From Mycobacterium sp. SMC-2 (GTDB taxonomy: Bacteria; Actinomycetota; Actinomycetes; Mycobacteriales; Mycobacteriaceae): a DNA stretch of 64,000 bases. Below the pieces are notes generated by a model. It worked only from the letters and a program-made list of their open reading frames with translations. It did no database searches and was not told where the DNA came from. The translations under genes were made by a program, and so were the position numbers. Below are positions 50,670 to 58,393 of this stretch, one piece after another. The DNA lies in the NCBI RefSeq assembly GCF_025263485.1, contig NZ_CP079863.1, positions 3,534,001-3,598,000 on the forward strand, in the 5' to 3' direction. Position 1 is the stretch's first letter. Each line of letters starts with the position of its first letter.

Positions 50670-52127
50670 CTAGGCGGGCACTTCGCTGCGGTCTCCGCTC
50701 CACAGCGTGTGGAAGCGCTTGTCCGGGTCGTCGTCGGTACGGCCGTAGGTGTGGGCGCCGAAGAAGTCCCGCAAACCCTGGGTCAGCGCCGCGGGCAGCC
50801 GCTCGGTGCGCAAGGCGTCGTAGTAGGACAGCGCGGAGGAGAAACCGGGGATCGGGATGCCCAGCTGCGTGGCGGTCACCACGACACGACGCCAACCGTC
50901 GATCGCGGCCTCGATCGCGCTGCGGAAGTAGGGCGCGACGATCAGGGTGGGCAGGTCGGGGTCGGCGTCGAACGCGTCTTTGATGCGGTTGAGGAACTTC
51001 GCCCGGATGATGCAGCCGCCGCGCCAGATGGTGGCCAGGTCGCCCGGCGTGATGCCCCAGCCGTATTCGGCGCTGCCGGCCTGAATCTGGTTGAAGCCCT
51101 GCGCATACGCGATGATCTTGGACGCGTACAGGGCCTGACGCACGTCCTCGACGAACTGCTGCGCGTCACCCGGTTTGGCGCCGAGTGCGCCCGAGGCCAG
51201 CCCCGTGGTGGCCTTGCGCTGGGTCACCGAGCCCGACAGCGCGCGGGCGAACACGGCCTCGGCGATGCCGGTGACCGGGACGCCGAGGTCCAGCGCCGAT
51301 TTCACCGTCCAGCGGCCGGTGCCCTTCTGCTCGGCCTCGTCGAGGATGACGTCGACGAGCGGCTTGCCGGTTTTGGCATCGGTCTGGCGCAGCACCTGAG
51401 CGGTGATCTCGACGAGGAAGCTGTCCAGGTCGCCGGAGTTCCACTCGTCGAAGACGTCGGCGATCTGCTCGGCGGTCTTGCCCAGGCCGTCGCGCAGCAG
51501 CTGGTAGGCCTCGCCGATGAGCTGCATGTCGGAGTATTCGATGCCGTTGTGCACCATCTTGACGAAGTGGCCGGCGCCGTCCGGGCCGATGTGGGTGCAG
51601 CACGGGACGCCGTCGACGTGGGCGGAGATCTCCTCGAGCAGCGGGCCCAGCGACGTGTACGACTCGGCGGGGCCGCCCGGCATGATCGACGGGCCGTTGA
51701 GCGCGCCCTCCTCACCGCCCGAGATCCCCGCGCCGACGAAGTGCAGACCCCGTTCGCGCATCGCCTTCTCGCGGCGGATGGTGTCGGTGTAGAGGGCGTT
51801 GCCGCCGTCGATGATGATGTCGCCGTCCTCCATGGCGTCGGCGAGCTCGTTGATGACGGCGTCGGTGGGGTCGCCGGCCTTGACCATGATGAGTACCCGC
51901 CGCGGCTTCTCCAGGGCGTCCAGGAACTCCGCGATGGTCTCCGACCGCACGAACTTGCCTTCGTCGCCGTGCTCTTCGAGCAGCGCGTCGGTTTTCGCGA
52001 TCGACCGGTTGTGCACCGCCACGGTGTAGCCGTGCCGGGCGAAATTGCGGGCGATGTTCGAACCCATCACGGCCAGGCCGGTGACGCCGATCTGCGCGGT
52101 AGCGGTCTTGGAACTCGACGAACCCAT
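50670..52127 (-). CDS. gnd1: 6-phosphogluconate dehydrogenase Gnd1
   Basis: The pentose phosphate pathway enzyme, 485 residues, converting 6-phosphogluconate to ribulose 5-phosphate with NADP. The Rossmann site is GVTGLAVMGSNIARN. The substrate and catalytic segments are GAGISGGEEGALNGPSIMPGG and HFVKMVHNGIEYSDMQ. It is the long, decarboxylating type and the same length as Rv1844c. ATG 52127 begins MGSSSSKTAT; an in-frame start 15 bases upstream is less likely. Confidence 0.95.
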   Translation of the reverse strand: MGSSSSKTATAQIGVTGLAVMGSNIARNFARHGYTVAVHNRSIAKTDALLEEHGDEGKFVRSETIAEFLDALEKPRRVLIMVKAGDPTDAVINELADAMEDGDIIIDGGNALYTDTIRREKAMRERGLHFVGAGISGGEEGALNGPSIMPGGPAESYTSLGPLLEEISAHVDGVPCCTHIGPDGAGHFVKMVHNGIEYSDMQLIGEAYQLLRDGLGKTAEQIADVFDEWNSGDLDSFLVEITAQVLRQTDAKTGKPLVDVILDEAEQKGTGRWTVKSALDLGVPVTGIAEAVFARALSGSVTQRKATTGLASGALGAKPGDAQQFVEDVRQALYASKIIAYAQGFNQIQAGSAEYGWGITPGDLATIWRGGCIIRAKFLNRIKDAFDADPDLPTLIVAPYFRSAIEAAIDGWRRVVVTATQLGIPIPGFSSALSYYDALRTERLPAALTQGLRDFFGAHTYGRTDDDPDKRFHTLWSGDRSEVPA

Positions 52128-52227
52128 CTCTTCGCCTCTCAAGTCGAAAGAACTGTGCCGAAAAGCTTTCCGTCACACTGTGGCACAGCGGACATACGTC
52201 CGCCCGGGGTGATGGCTCTCTGCTGCG

Positions 52228-53178
52228 TCAGAGGTTGAACAGGCGGCGCAGCTCAGTGAGCCACGGTACGGCCAATGCGACGGTGGGCACCACGAACACC
52301 GCTGCCGCGGCCAGGTATGCGGCTGCGGCCAGCACCAGGCTGTTGCCACCCCCGGTCAGCCGGCGCACGCGGACCACGGTGCTGGGGCCGCTCGCGGCCA
52401 TTGCGCCCGAGGGAACCCGCCCGGACGCGCAGGCGACCAGCGCCCGCGCCAGGGGAGCGCGACCCGCCGCGCGCACGGCGGCGTCGTCGGCGAGCAGCTC
52501 GACGAGCAGTTGCACCGCGCCGAGCGCGTTCGCGCTGCGCACGAGCCGCGGGAAGGCGGCGTGCACCGCGGTGAAGGCTTCCAGAACGAGGTCGTGGCGA
52601 GCCCGCAGATGAGCCCGCTCGTGGGTGAGGATCGCCGCGACCTCGGCATCGGCGAGCGTGCTGAGCACCCCCTCGCTGACCACCACCCGGCTGCGGACGC
52701 CGGGCAGGCAGTAGGCAAGCGGCTGGGGAACGTCGAGTACGCGCAGGTCGCGCGTGTGGGCGCAGGGCTGGGGAAGCGCCCCGTCGTGGCCGACCGCGAC
52801 CAGGTCGACCACCATGCGGTGGTGGGCCCGCCGTCGCCGATTGGCGATGGCCACCCGGACCACGGCAACCATCAATCGGGCGCCGACCAGGACGGTCAGC
52901 GCGAAGACACTAATGTAGGCCGCCCACAGCGGCCACTCGAGCCGGTCGGCCGCGCCGATGATGCTGGCCGTGGGCCGCCCGTCGGGACCGGGCATGAGCA
53001 ACCGAGTGGCGATCGCGATGCCGGCGCTGAACGCCGAGAGGACCGCTGCCAGCGCGACGGCCTGCCACAACACCATCGCGGCGCGGGGGGCGCGCAACGG
53101 CCAGGTCGCGCGTGCCAACAAGGCCGGCACCGGACCGACCAGCAGCACCGCGAGGATGGTGAAGGCCAGCGCGGACAC
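52228..53178 (-). CDS. blaR: M56 family membrane metallopeptidase (BlaR-like, Rv1845c)
   Basis: A 316-residue membrane protein with about four or five helices and the zinc site HERAH (LTHERAHLRARHD). It is an M56 peptidase related to BlaR1 and MecR1 but lacks the penicillin-sensing domain. It is thought to inactivate the repressor BlaI on cell wall stress. It starts 14 bases after blaI, so the pair is an operon. Confidence 0.9.
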   Translation of the reverse strand: MSALAFTILAVLLVGPVPALLARATWPLRAPRAAMVLWQAVALAAVLSAFSAGIAIATRLLMPGPDGRPTASIIGAADRLEWPLWAAYISVFALTVLVGARLMVAVVRVAIANRRRRAHHRMVVDLVAVGHDGALPQPCAHTRDLRVLDVPQPLAYCLPGVRSRVVVSEGVLSTLADAEVAAILTHERAHLRARHDLVLEAFTAVHAAFPRLVRSANALGAVQLLVELLADDAAVRAAGRAPLARALVACASGRVPSGAMAASGPSTVVRVRRLTGGGNSLVLAAAAYLAAAAVFVVPTVALAVPWLTELRRLFNL

Positions 53179-53192
53179 GCTGTCAGTCTCCC

Positions 53193-53612
53193 TCAGTCCT
53201 CCCTCGCCGCGCCAGCGGATGGCGCGTTGTTGCGTTGATTGGCTTCCAGTTCGGCGAGCGCCCGCCGAAGCGCGTCCGCCTCGTCGGCGCCCACCCGCTC
53301 GACGAAGTGAACGAGTGCTGCCTGCCTGTCGCCGGAGTCTTCGGCCTGGGCCAGCGCGTCCACCATGAGGCCGGCGACCAGTTCGTCGCGGCCGTGCACG
53401 GGCGCGTATCGATGGGCCCGGTCGTCGCGGATCTGGGAGACCAGGTTCTTCTTGGCGAGCCGTTGCAGGACGGTCATGATCGTCGTGTAGGCAAGGTCGC
53501 GGTGCGCGGACAACGCGTCATGGACCTGGCGGACCGTTTGAGGTTCCGGTGTGGACCACAAGTGATCCATCACGGCGCGTTCCAGATCCCCCAGCCGGGT
53601 CAGTTTCGCCAT
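53193..53612 (-). CDS. blaI: BlaI-family transcriptional repressor (Rv1846c)
   Basis: A winged-helix repressor of 139 residues. DNA-binding helices are in the first 75 residues (LGDLERAVMDHLW, AYTTIMTVLQRLAKKNLV), with a dimerisation region after. M. tuberculosis BlaI represses itself, blaC and other genes and leaves DNA when beta-lactams are present. ATG 53612 gives the known N terminus MAKLTRLGDLE; the frame continues ten codons upstream. A near-perfect TACTACC/GGTCGTA inverted repeat lies 43 bases upstream. Confidence 0.95.
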   Translation of the reverse strand: MAKLTRLGDLERAVMDHLWSTPEPQTVRQVHDALSAHRDLAYTTIMTVLQRLAKKNLVSQIRDDRAHRYAPVHGRDELVAGLMVDALAQAEDSGDRQAALVHFVERVGADEADALRRALAELEANQRNNAPSAGAARED

Positions 53613-53654
53613 AGTGCGTTCTCTCCTGAGCGTCGACAACATCGTACTCCGGGT

Positions 53655-53671
53655 TACTACCGACGGTCGTA
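53655..53671. promoter_or_regulatory. Candidate BlaI operator
   Basis: TACTACCGACGGTCGTA is an inverted repeat of TACTACC/GGTMGTA with a 3-base centre and one mismatch. It fits the kind of site bound by mycobacterial BlaI (TACTAC...GTAGTA) and lies in the blaI promoter region. Autoregulation is known for the M. tuberculosis gene. Confidence 0.6.
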
Positions 53672-53711
53672 CCGAAGCTCCCGCCCTTGCGCCGGAAAGG
53701 CGCTTGCGAAA

Positions 53712-53730
53712 TTAGGGCAGCCTTGCCTAT
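53712..53730 (+). promoter_or_regulatory. IdeR box at the MrsI promoter
   Basis: TTAGGGCAGCCTTGCCTAT matches the IdeR consensus at about 14 of 19 positions. A second overlapping, weaker match ends at CTAACCGAG (53739). A -10-like TATGCT lies at 53728-53733, inside the box, so iron-bound IdeR would block it. Confidence 0.75.
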
Positions 53731-53739
53731 GCTAACCGA

Positions 53740-53845
53740 GTCGAGCGAGCGACGACCGTGGCAGAGTCCTGAGGGCTGCAGTGACCCCCGGTCGACTCGA
53801 TCGGCGAGCCCCGTGCCTCCGTGGCACGGGGCTCAGCCGTTTCTT
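53740..53845 (+). ncRNA. mrsI: Iron-responsive small RNA MrsI (ncRv11846 homologue)
   Basis: In M. tuberculosis the small RNA MrsI lies next to blaI (Rv1846c), is induced in low iron through IdeR and lowers expression of non-essential iron proteins. Here the same spot has an IdeR box, a TATGCT -10 element and, about 65 bases on, a perfect 12-bp hairpin (GAGCCCCGTGCC 53806-53817 with its complement 53823-53834) followed by AGCCGTTTCTT. This is the layout of a short terminated transcript of about 100 bases. The 5' end is estimated from the -10 element. Confidence 0.78.
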
Positions 53846-53924
53846 CGGCCGTTTGACGGGCTGTTGTCGGCGCGCGCATCCCGCCAGCAGCGCCGCCGCC
53901 CGAGCGATGGTGTAGACACAGAAC

Positions 53925-54338
53925 GTGCCAGAGCCTCCGCAGACGACCCTCCCGCCGGATTTCCGCGCCCCCTTCGACCAGGAGATCGGGCTGCGATTCA
54001 CCGAACTCAGCCCCGACGGAGCGAGGGCCCAACTCGAGGTCACCCCCAAACTGCTGCAGCCGATGGGCCTCGTGCACGGCGGCGTCTACTGCTCGATCAT
54101 CGAGAGCATGGCCAGCGTGGCCGCCTACACCTGGCTCGCCTCCCGCGGCGGCGGGAATGTCGTGGGGGTCAACAACAACACCGACTTTCTGCGTTCCATC
54201 GGCTCGGGCACCGTCTACGGCACGGCCGAACCGATCCATCGCGGCCGTCGCCAGCAGTTGTGGCTGGTCACCATCACCGATTCCGATGACCGGGTGGTGG
54301 CCCGCGGCCAGGTGCGGCTGCAGAACCTCGAGGCGTAG
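53925..54338 (+). CDS. PaaI-type hotdog thioesterase (Rv1847)
   Basis: A 137-residue hotdog-fold thioesterase. The conserved helix block is MGLVHGGVYCSIIESMAS, and the catalytic side has NNTDFLRSI. The substrate is unknown but will be an acyl-CoA or acyl-ACP. GTG 53925 begins MPEPPQTTLPPDF. It follows MrsI on the same strand; read-through of the MrsI terminator might supply part of its mRNA. In M. tuberculosis the urease operon comes next; here ndh follows at once. Confidence 0.9.
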   Translation: MPEPPQTTLPPDFRAPFDQEIGLRFTELSPDGARAQLEVTPKLLQPMGLVHGGVYCSIIESMASVAAYTWLASRGGGNVVGVNNNTDFLRSIGSGTVYGTAEPIHRGRRQQLWLVTITDSDDRVVARGQVRLQNLEA

Positions 54339-54423
54339 CCGGGCCGGGCGCCCCAGGCACGTTTACGAATCGCGATGCGCTGAAACAGCTTCCATGAGAA
54401 CGCCGGTCCGACGGGCCTGCCGG

Positions 54424-55812
54424 TTAACTCGCCCGCCTGGCGGCCGCCGGGCGTTTCGCTTCCGCCGCGAGCACCGCCAGTTGTTCGAGGCGGGTGCGGG
54501 CGAACGCCTGCTGCTCGGTGATGGTCAGCTGGCCGCGCCGGGTGCTCAGGAAGGTGACCGTCCACGACAGCAGGGTGCTGACCTTCGTCTTGAACCCGAC
54601 CAGATAAACCAGGTGCAGCACCAGCCACATCAGCCAGGCGATGAAGCCGCTGAACTCTAGCGGGCCGACCTTGGCCACCGCCGAAAACCGCGAAACGGTG
54701 GCCATCGAGCCCTTGTCGAAGTACTGGAACGGCTCGCGCTCTGCCGGGTTGGCCCCGCCGAGTTCGGCCTTGATCGTGCCGGCGACGTACTTGGCGCCCT
54801 GAATCGCGCCCTGGGCCACCCCCGGAACGCCCTCGACGGCGGCCATGTCGCCGATGACGAACACGTTCGGGTGCCCGGGGATCGACAGATCGGGCAGCAC
54901 CTTGACCCGGCCGACCCGGTCCAGTTCCACCGACGACTGCTCGGCCAGGTCTCGCCCCAGCCCACTGGCCTGCACGCCCGCGGACCACACCTTGCAGGCG
55001 GACTCGATGCGCCGGATGCTTCCGTCGGAGTCCTTGACCGTGATGCCGTTGCGATCGACGTCGGTGACCATCGCACCCAGCTGGATCTCCACGCCCATCT
55101 TCTCCAGCCGGGCGCGTGCCCGCGTCCCCAGCTTCTCGCCGAACGGCGGCAGCACGGCGGGAGCGGCATCGAGCAGGATCACTCGCGCCTTGGTGGAGTC
55201 GATGCCACGGAACGAGCCCTTCAGCGTGTGGGTCGCCATTTCCGCTATCTGCCCGGCCATTTCGACGCCGGTGGGGCCGGCGCCGATGACGGTGAACGTC
55301 AGCAGCTTGGCCCGTCGTTCCGGGTCGCGCGACCGTTCGGCTTGCTCGAAGGCGCTCAAGATCCGTCCGCGGACCTCCAGCGCGTCGTCGATCGACTTCA
55401 TGCCGGGCGCGAACTCGGCGAAGTGGTCGTTGCCGAAGTAGGACTGCCCGGCGCCGGCGGCGATAATCAGGCTGTCGTAAGGGGTTTCGTACGTGTGGCC
55501 GAGCAAATCGGACACGACGAACTTCCCCGCCAGATCGATGTGCGTGACGTCGCCGAGGAGCACCTGGACGTTGCGCTGCCTGCGCAGGACGACGCGGGTG
55601 GGCGGGGCGATGTCGCCTTCGGACACGATGCCCGTTGCCACCTGATACAGCAACGGCTGGAACAGGTGGTGGGTGGTGCGCGCGATCAGTTTGATGTCGA
55701 CGTTCGCGTGCTTGAGTTTCTTTGCCGCGTTGAGCCCACCGAATCCCGAACCGATGATGACCACCCGGTGGCGACGTTCCGTTCCAGCTGTGGTTTCTGG
55801 TGGGGGACTCAT
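54424..55812 (-). CDS. ndh: Type II NADH:menaquinone oxidoreductase Ndh
   Basis: The single-subunit respiratory NADH dehydrogenase, 462 residues (463 in M. tuberculosis Rv1854c). It oxidises NADH and reduces menaquinone at the inner face of the membrane. FAD site VVIIGSGFGGLNAAKKL, NADH site FTVIGAGPTGVEMAGQIAE, and NVFVIGDMAA close to the flavin. The C-terminal part has hydrophobic segments (FIAWLMWLVLHLVYLVGF) that anchor it. ATG 55812 starts MSPPPETTAG. The upstream region is AT-richer with a 16-base palindrome. Confidence 0.96.
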   Translation of the reverse strand: MSPPPETTAGTERRHRVVIIGSGFGGLNAAKKLKHANVDIKLIARTTHHLFQPLLYQVATGIVSEGDIAPPTRVVLRRQRNVQVLLGDVTHIDLAGKFVVSDLLGHTYETPYDSLIIAAGAGQSYFGNDHFAEFAPGMKSIDDALEVRGRILSAFEQAERSRDPERRAKLLTFTVIGAGPTGVEMAGQIAEMATHTLKGSFRGIDSTKARVILLDAAPAVLPPFGEKLGTRARARLEKMGVEIQLGAMVTDVDRNGITVKDSDGSIRRIESACKVWSAGVQASGLGRDLAEQSSVELDRVGRVKVLPDLSIPGHPNVFVIGDMAAVEGVPGVAQGAIQGAKYVAGTIKAELGGANPAEREPFQYFDKGSMATVSRFSAVAKVGPLEFSGFIAWLMWLVLHLVYLVGFKTKVSTLLSWTVTFLSTRRGQLTITEQQAFARTRLEQLAVLAAEAKRPAAARRAS

Positions 55813-55907
55813 GTTTCCGCTGCTCCTGACGGGGGCTTATGGACACGCGACTTCAGTTAGCCACAAGGCTAGTCAGGCGGGTACCCGGAAACCTAATTGA
55901 TAAGCAT

Positions 55908-55923
55908 GTGTTGTTTGCAACAC
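55908..55923. promoter_or_regulatory. Palindrome in the ndh upstream region
   Basis: GTGTTGTTTGCAACAC has perfect 6-bp arms around TTTG, about 95 bases upstream of the ndh start in locally AT-rich DNA. A shorter repeat (TAGCC/GGCTA, 55858-55871) lies nearer the gene. Either could bind a regulator; neither is a site I recognise. Confidence 0.35.
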
Positions 55924-56012
55924 TAACGATGTACCAGGGCTTAACGCCTGGTGGGCTTTGGGCACTGTGGCGTAGCTATCAGGTTGTCAGTCCATCCGGC
56001 GCGAAGCCGTCA

Positions 56013-56393
56013 TCACTGGCCGGAGCCTTCTCCGGCGCAATGGTCGTGACCTTGTTGGATCGTTCCGCCCGGCGCGCGTGCCAGCGCCGCCGCCTCCGCT
56101 TCTTCGCGCGTTGGGCCCCAACCCCCGAAGTATTTGGTCTTCGACGCGTTCACCACGAGTGCCAGGCAACCACCCTGCCCGCTGGCCAGCAGGCGACAGT
56201 CGCTGATCGTCTTGCGGCACGTTTCCATCACCGCCTTTTCGGCCGCGGCCGGGCTAGCGGCTCCGTCGGCGATGTCGATGTGGCCCGTGGAGTCCGATAT
56301 CGCCATGGCGATCCCGTTGTTGTCGGCATGCGCGATCGGGGGTGCCGCAAACGCCACAGCTGCCGCGACCACCGCCAGGGCTCGCTTCTTCAT
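56013..56393 (-). CDS. Secreted DUF4189 protein
   Basis: A small exported protein of 126 residues with a signal peptide (MKKRALAVVAAAVAFAAPPIAHA) and a DUF4189 domain (GIAMAISDSTGHIDIADG, CRLLASGQGGCLALVVN, FGGWGPTREEAEAAAL). M. tuberculosis has relatives such as Rv1269c and the dormancy protein Rv1813c. Function is not established. The family is not next to ndh in M. tuberculosis, so this is a local difference. Confidence 0.8.
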   Translation of the reverse strand: MKKRALAVVAAAVAFAAPPIAHADNNGIAMAISDSTGHIDIADGAASPAAAEKAVMETCRKTISDCRLLASGQGGCLALVVNASKTKYFGGWGPTREEAEAAALARAPGGTIQQGHDHCAGEGSGQ

Positions 56394-56505
56394 GTCCCGG
56401 CCCCCTTCTTCTGCGCTGCGCCGTTGTGGCGCAGGTAAACGCCGCTACACGGAAGTATTACCGCGGCGCGGCTGATCCGCGACCCCACCGGAGCGGTGCC
56501 GGCGG

Positions 56506-57423
56506 CTACAGGCCGACGACCGGGCGCAGCGCTTCGCCCACGGCGTTGATCACGCCGGGGGTGTAGAAGGGCAGGTTGATGATCACACCGTCGATGCCGG
56601 CGTCCACCACTTTGGTTTTGATCTGGTCGGCGACCGAGTCGGGGCCGCCGACCACCATGCGCTGCGTCATTTCGGCCGGAACCTGATCGGGTTTCGCGTT
56701 CTCGTCCACCAGCACCGTGGTCAGCGTGCTGGTTTCCAGCGTCGCCGGGTCACGGCCGATGTCCTCGCAGCGCCGCCGCACGACCTCCAATTTGCCTGGC
56801 AGTTCATCGAATCCGGCGATGACGTTGAGATGATCGAAGTGGCGTGCGGCCAGCGGGATCGTCTTCTTCTCACCGCTGCCGCCGATCATCAGCGGAATGT
56901 GGTCGCGCAAGCGCGGATTCGCCATCGCCTCGCGCACCTGGTACCACTTGCCGGAAAAGGTCGGCCGCTCGCCCTTGATCATCGGCAGGATGATCTGCAG
57001 CGCCTCCTCGAGCCGGTTGAACCTGTCGGTGAAAGTGCCGAATTCGAAACCCAGTTGGTCGTGTTCGAGTTGGAACCAGCCCGTGCCGATTCCCAAAATC
57101 GCGCGGCCCTGGCTCACCACGTCGAGCGTGGTGATGATCTTCGCCAGCAACGCCGGGTTGCGGTAGGTGTTGCCGGTCACCAACGTGCCCAACTGAACTC
57201 GTTCGGTGGCGGTGGCCAGAGCGCCCAGGGCGGTGTAGGCCTCCAGCATCGGCTGGTCGGGATCGCCCAGCATGGGAAGTTGGTAGAAGTGGTCCATCAC
57301 GAAGACAGAGTCGAAACCGGCCGATTCGGCCTCACGGGCCTGAGCCAGAACTGTGGGGAAGAGTTTCTCCACCCCGGTGCCGTAGGAAAAGTTGGGAATC
57401 TGCAGACCGAGTCGAATAGCCAC
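56506..57423 (-). CDS. LLM-class F420-dependent oxidoreductase (Rv1855c)
   Basis: A luciferase-like (beta/alpha)8 protein of 305 residues, probably using coenzyme F420. Typical segments are FDSVFVMDHFYQLP, LGTLVTGNTYRNPALLAKIITTLD, GRAILGIGTGWFQLEH and PLMIGGSGEKKTIPLAARHFDH. The substrate is unknown. It matches Rv1855c and lies upstream of the DUF4189 gene on the same strand. Confidence 0.92.
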   Translation of the reverse strand: MAIRLGLQIPNFSYGTGVEKLFPTVLAQAREAESAGFDSVFVMDHFYQLPMLGDPDQPMLEAYTALGALATATERVQLGTLVTGNTYRNPALLAKIITTLDVVSQGRAILGIGTGWFQLEHDQLGFEFGTFTDRFNRLEEALQIILPMIKGERPTFSGKWYQVREAMANPRLRDHIPLMIGGSGEKKTIPLAARHFDHLNVIAGFDELPGKLEVVRRRCEDIGRDPATLETSTLTTVLVDENAKPDQVPAEMTQRMVVGGPDSVADQIKTKVVDAGIDGVIINLPFYTPGVINAVGEALRPVVGL

Positions 57424-57482
57424 GCGCTCTACCGTAGTGCGGCTCCGCGCGGGGCGATACCGCTCGGCTTCGGATTAAGCCC

Positions 57483-58160
57483 TCAGCCGAATTGCGCGAG
57501 CGCGCCGTGGCTGACGTGCAGCGTCTGTCCGGTGATGTGGCGGGCGGCCGGGGTGGTCAGGAACAGCGCCAAACGGGCCACCTCGGCGGCGACCGACGGG
57601 GGGGTGCGGGAGAGTCCATCGTAGCCGGGTTGGGCGCTGCGCCCGCTGGCCACGGCGTTGACCGTGATGCCGCGCGTGCCGAAGATGCTCGCCTGTCCCG
57701 CAACCCAGTTCGACAGGGTCGCCTTGATCGAGGCGTCGACGCTTCCGGCCGGCGGGTTCTCGGGCACGACGCTGATGATCGAGCCGCCCGAACGCAGGTG
57801 ATCACCCACGGTCTGCACCGTCAGCACCGCCGAAAGCACGGTGGCGTCCAAGGCATTCCGCCACGCGGTGGCCGTGTCGGCGAGGGAATAGGTACGGGGG
57901 TCACCGGCTTCCCAGGACGGCGCCGGCACGTTGACGATGGTGTCGAGGTGATGGGGGAACAGGGCACGGGCCTCGGTCAGGCTCGCCGGGTCGGTGGTGT
58001 CGCAGACGATCGCGTCCACGTCCAGTTCCTTGGCGGCGATCTCCAGGTCGCTGCGTCGCGCCCCCACGAGGGTCACCTTGTGACCGTCATCGCGGAAGCC
58101 TTCGGCCACTGTGCGCCCCAGTTCGGTGTCTCCACCGGTGACCAGTACCTCCACTGCCAC
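57483..58160 (-). CDS. Short-chain dehydrogenase/reductase family protein (Rv1856c)
   Basis: A 225-residue SDR. The cofactor site is VTGGDTELGRTV, a variant of TGxxxGxG, and DTTDP follows. The usual YxxxK catalytic pair is not clear: at the expected place ASIKATLSNWVAGQASIFG has a Lys but no Tyr, so it may be an atypical or inactive SDR. The C terminus HITGQTLHVSHGA is typical. It diverges from modA, and a 14-bp palindrome lies just upstream of its start. Confidence 0.85.
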   Translation of the reverse strand: MAVEVLVTGGDTELGRTVAEGFRDDGHKVTLVGARRSDLEIAAKELDVDAIVCDTTDPASLTEARALFPHHLDTIVNVPAPSWEAGDPRTYSLADTATAWRNALDATVLSAVLTVQTVGDHLRSGGSIISVVPENPPAGSVDASIKATLSNWVAGQASIFGTRGITVNAVASGRSAQPGYDGLSRTPPSVAAEVARLALFLTTPAARHITGQTLHVSHGALAQFG

Positions 58161-58171
58161 ACCTCCCTCGT

Positions 58172-58185
58172 GTTCAACGTTGAAC
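58172..58185. promoter_or_regulatory. Perfect palindrome upstream of the SDR gene
   Basis: GTTCAACGTTGAAC is a perfect 14-bp palindrome starting 12 bases upstream of the SDR start codon in the divergent SDR/modA intergenic region. Its shape suits a dimeric TetR- or MarR-type repressor, but none is encoded next to it. Confidence 0.45.
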
Positions 58186-58393
58186 CCAAATCCTGGCGGG
58201 ATCGCTAAAACACCAGCCTGGGATCTCAGCGCGTTATGGCATCAATCTGGCTATATGTTACTGGACAGTAGCTAGTCGGCGAAATTGTTGCCGCCGCGAC
58301 GCGCGGATCATTTGCGTAACTATTCGGCGGTCACGTTTTTGCGCCGATTAAGCCGGCAAGCGGACCGCATCGTCGGCGGGTTAGGGTTCATCC

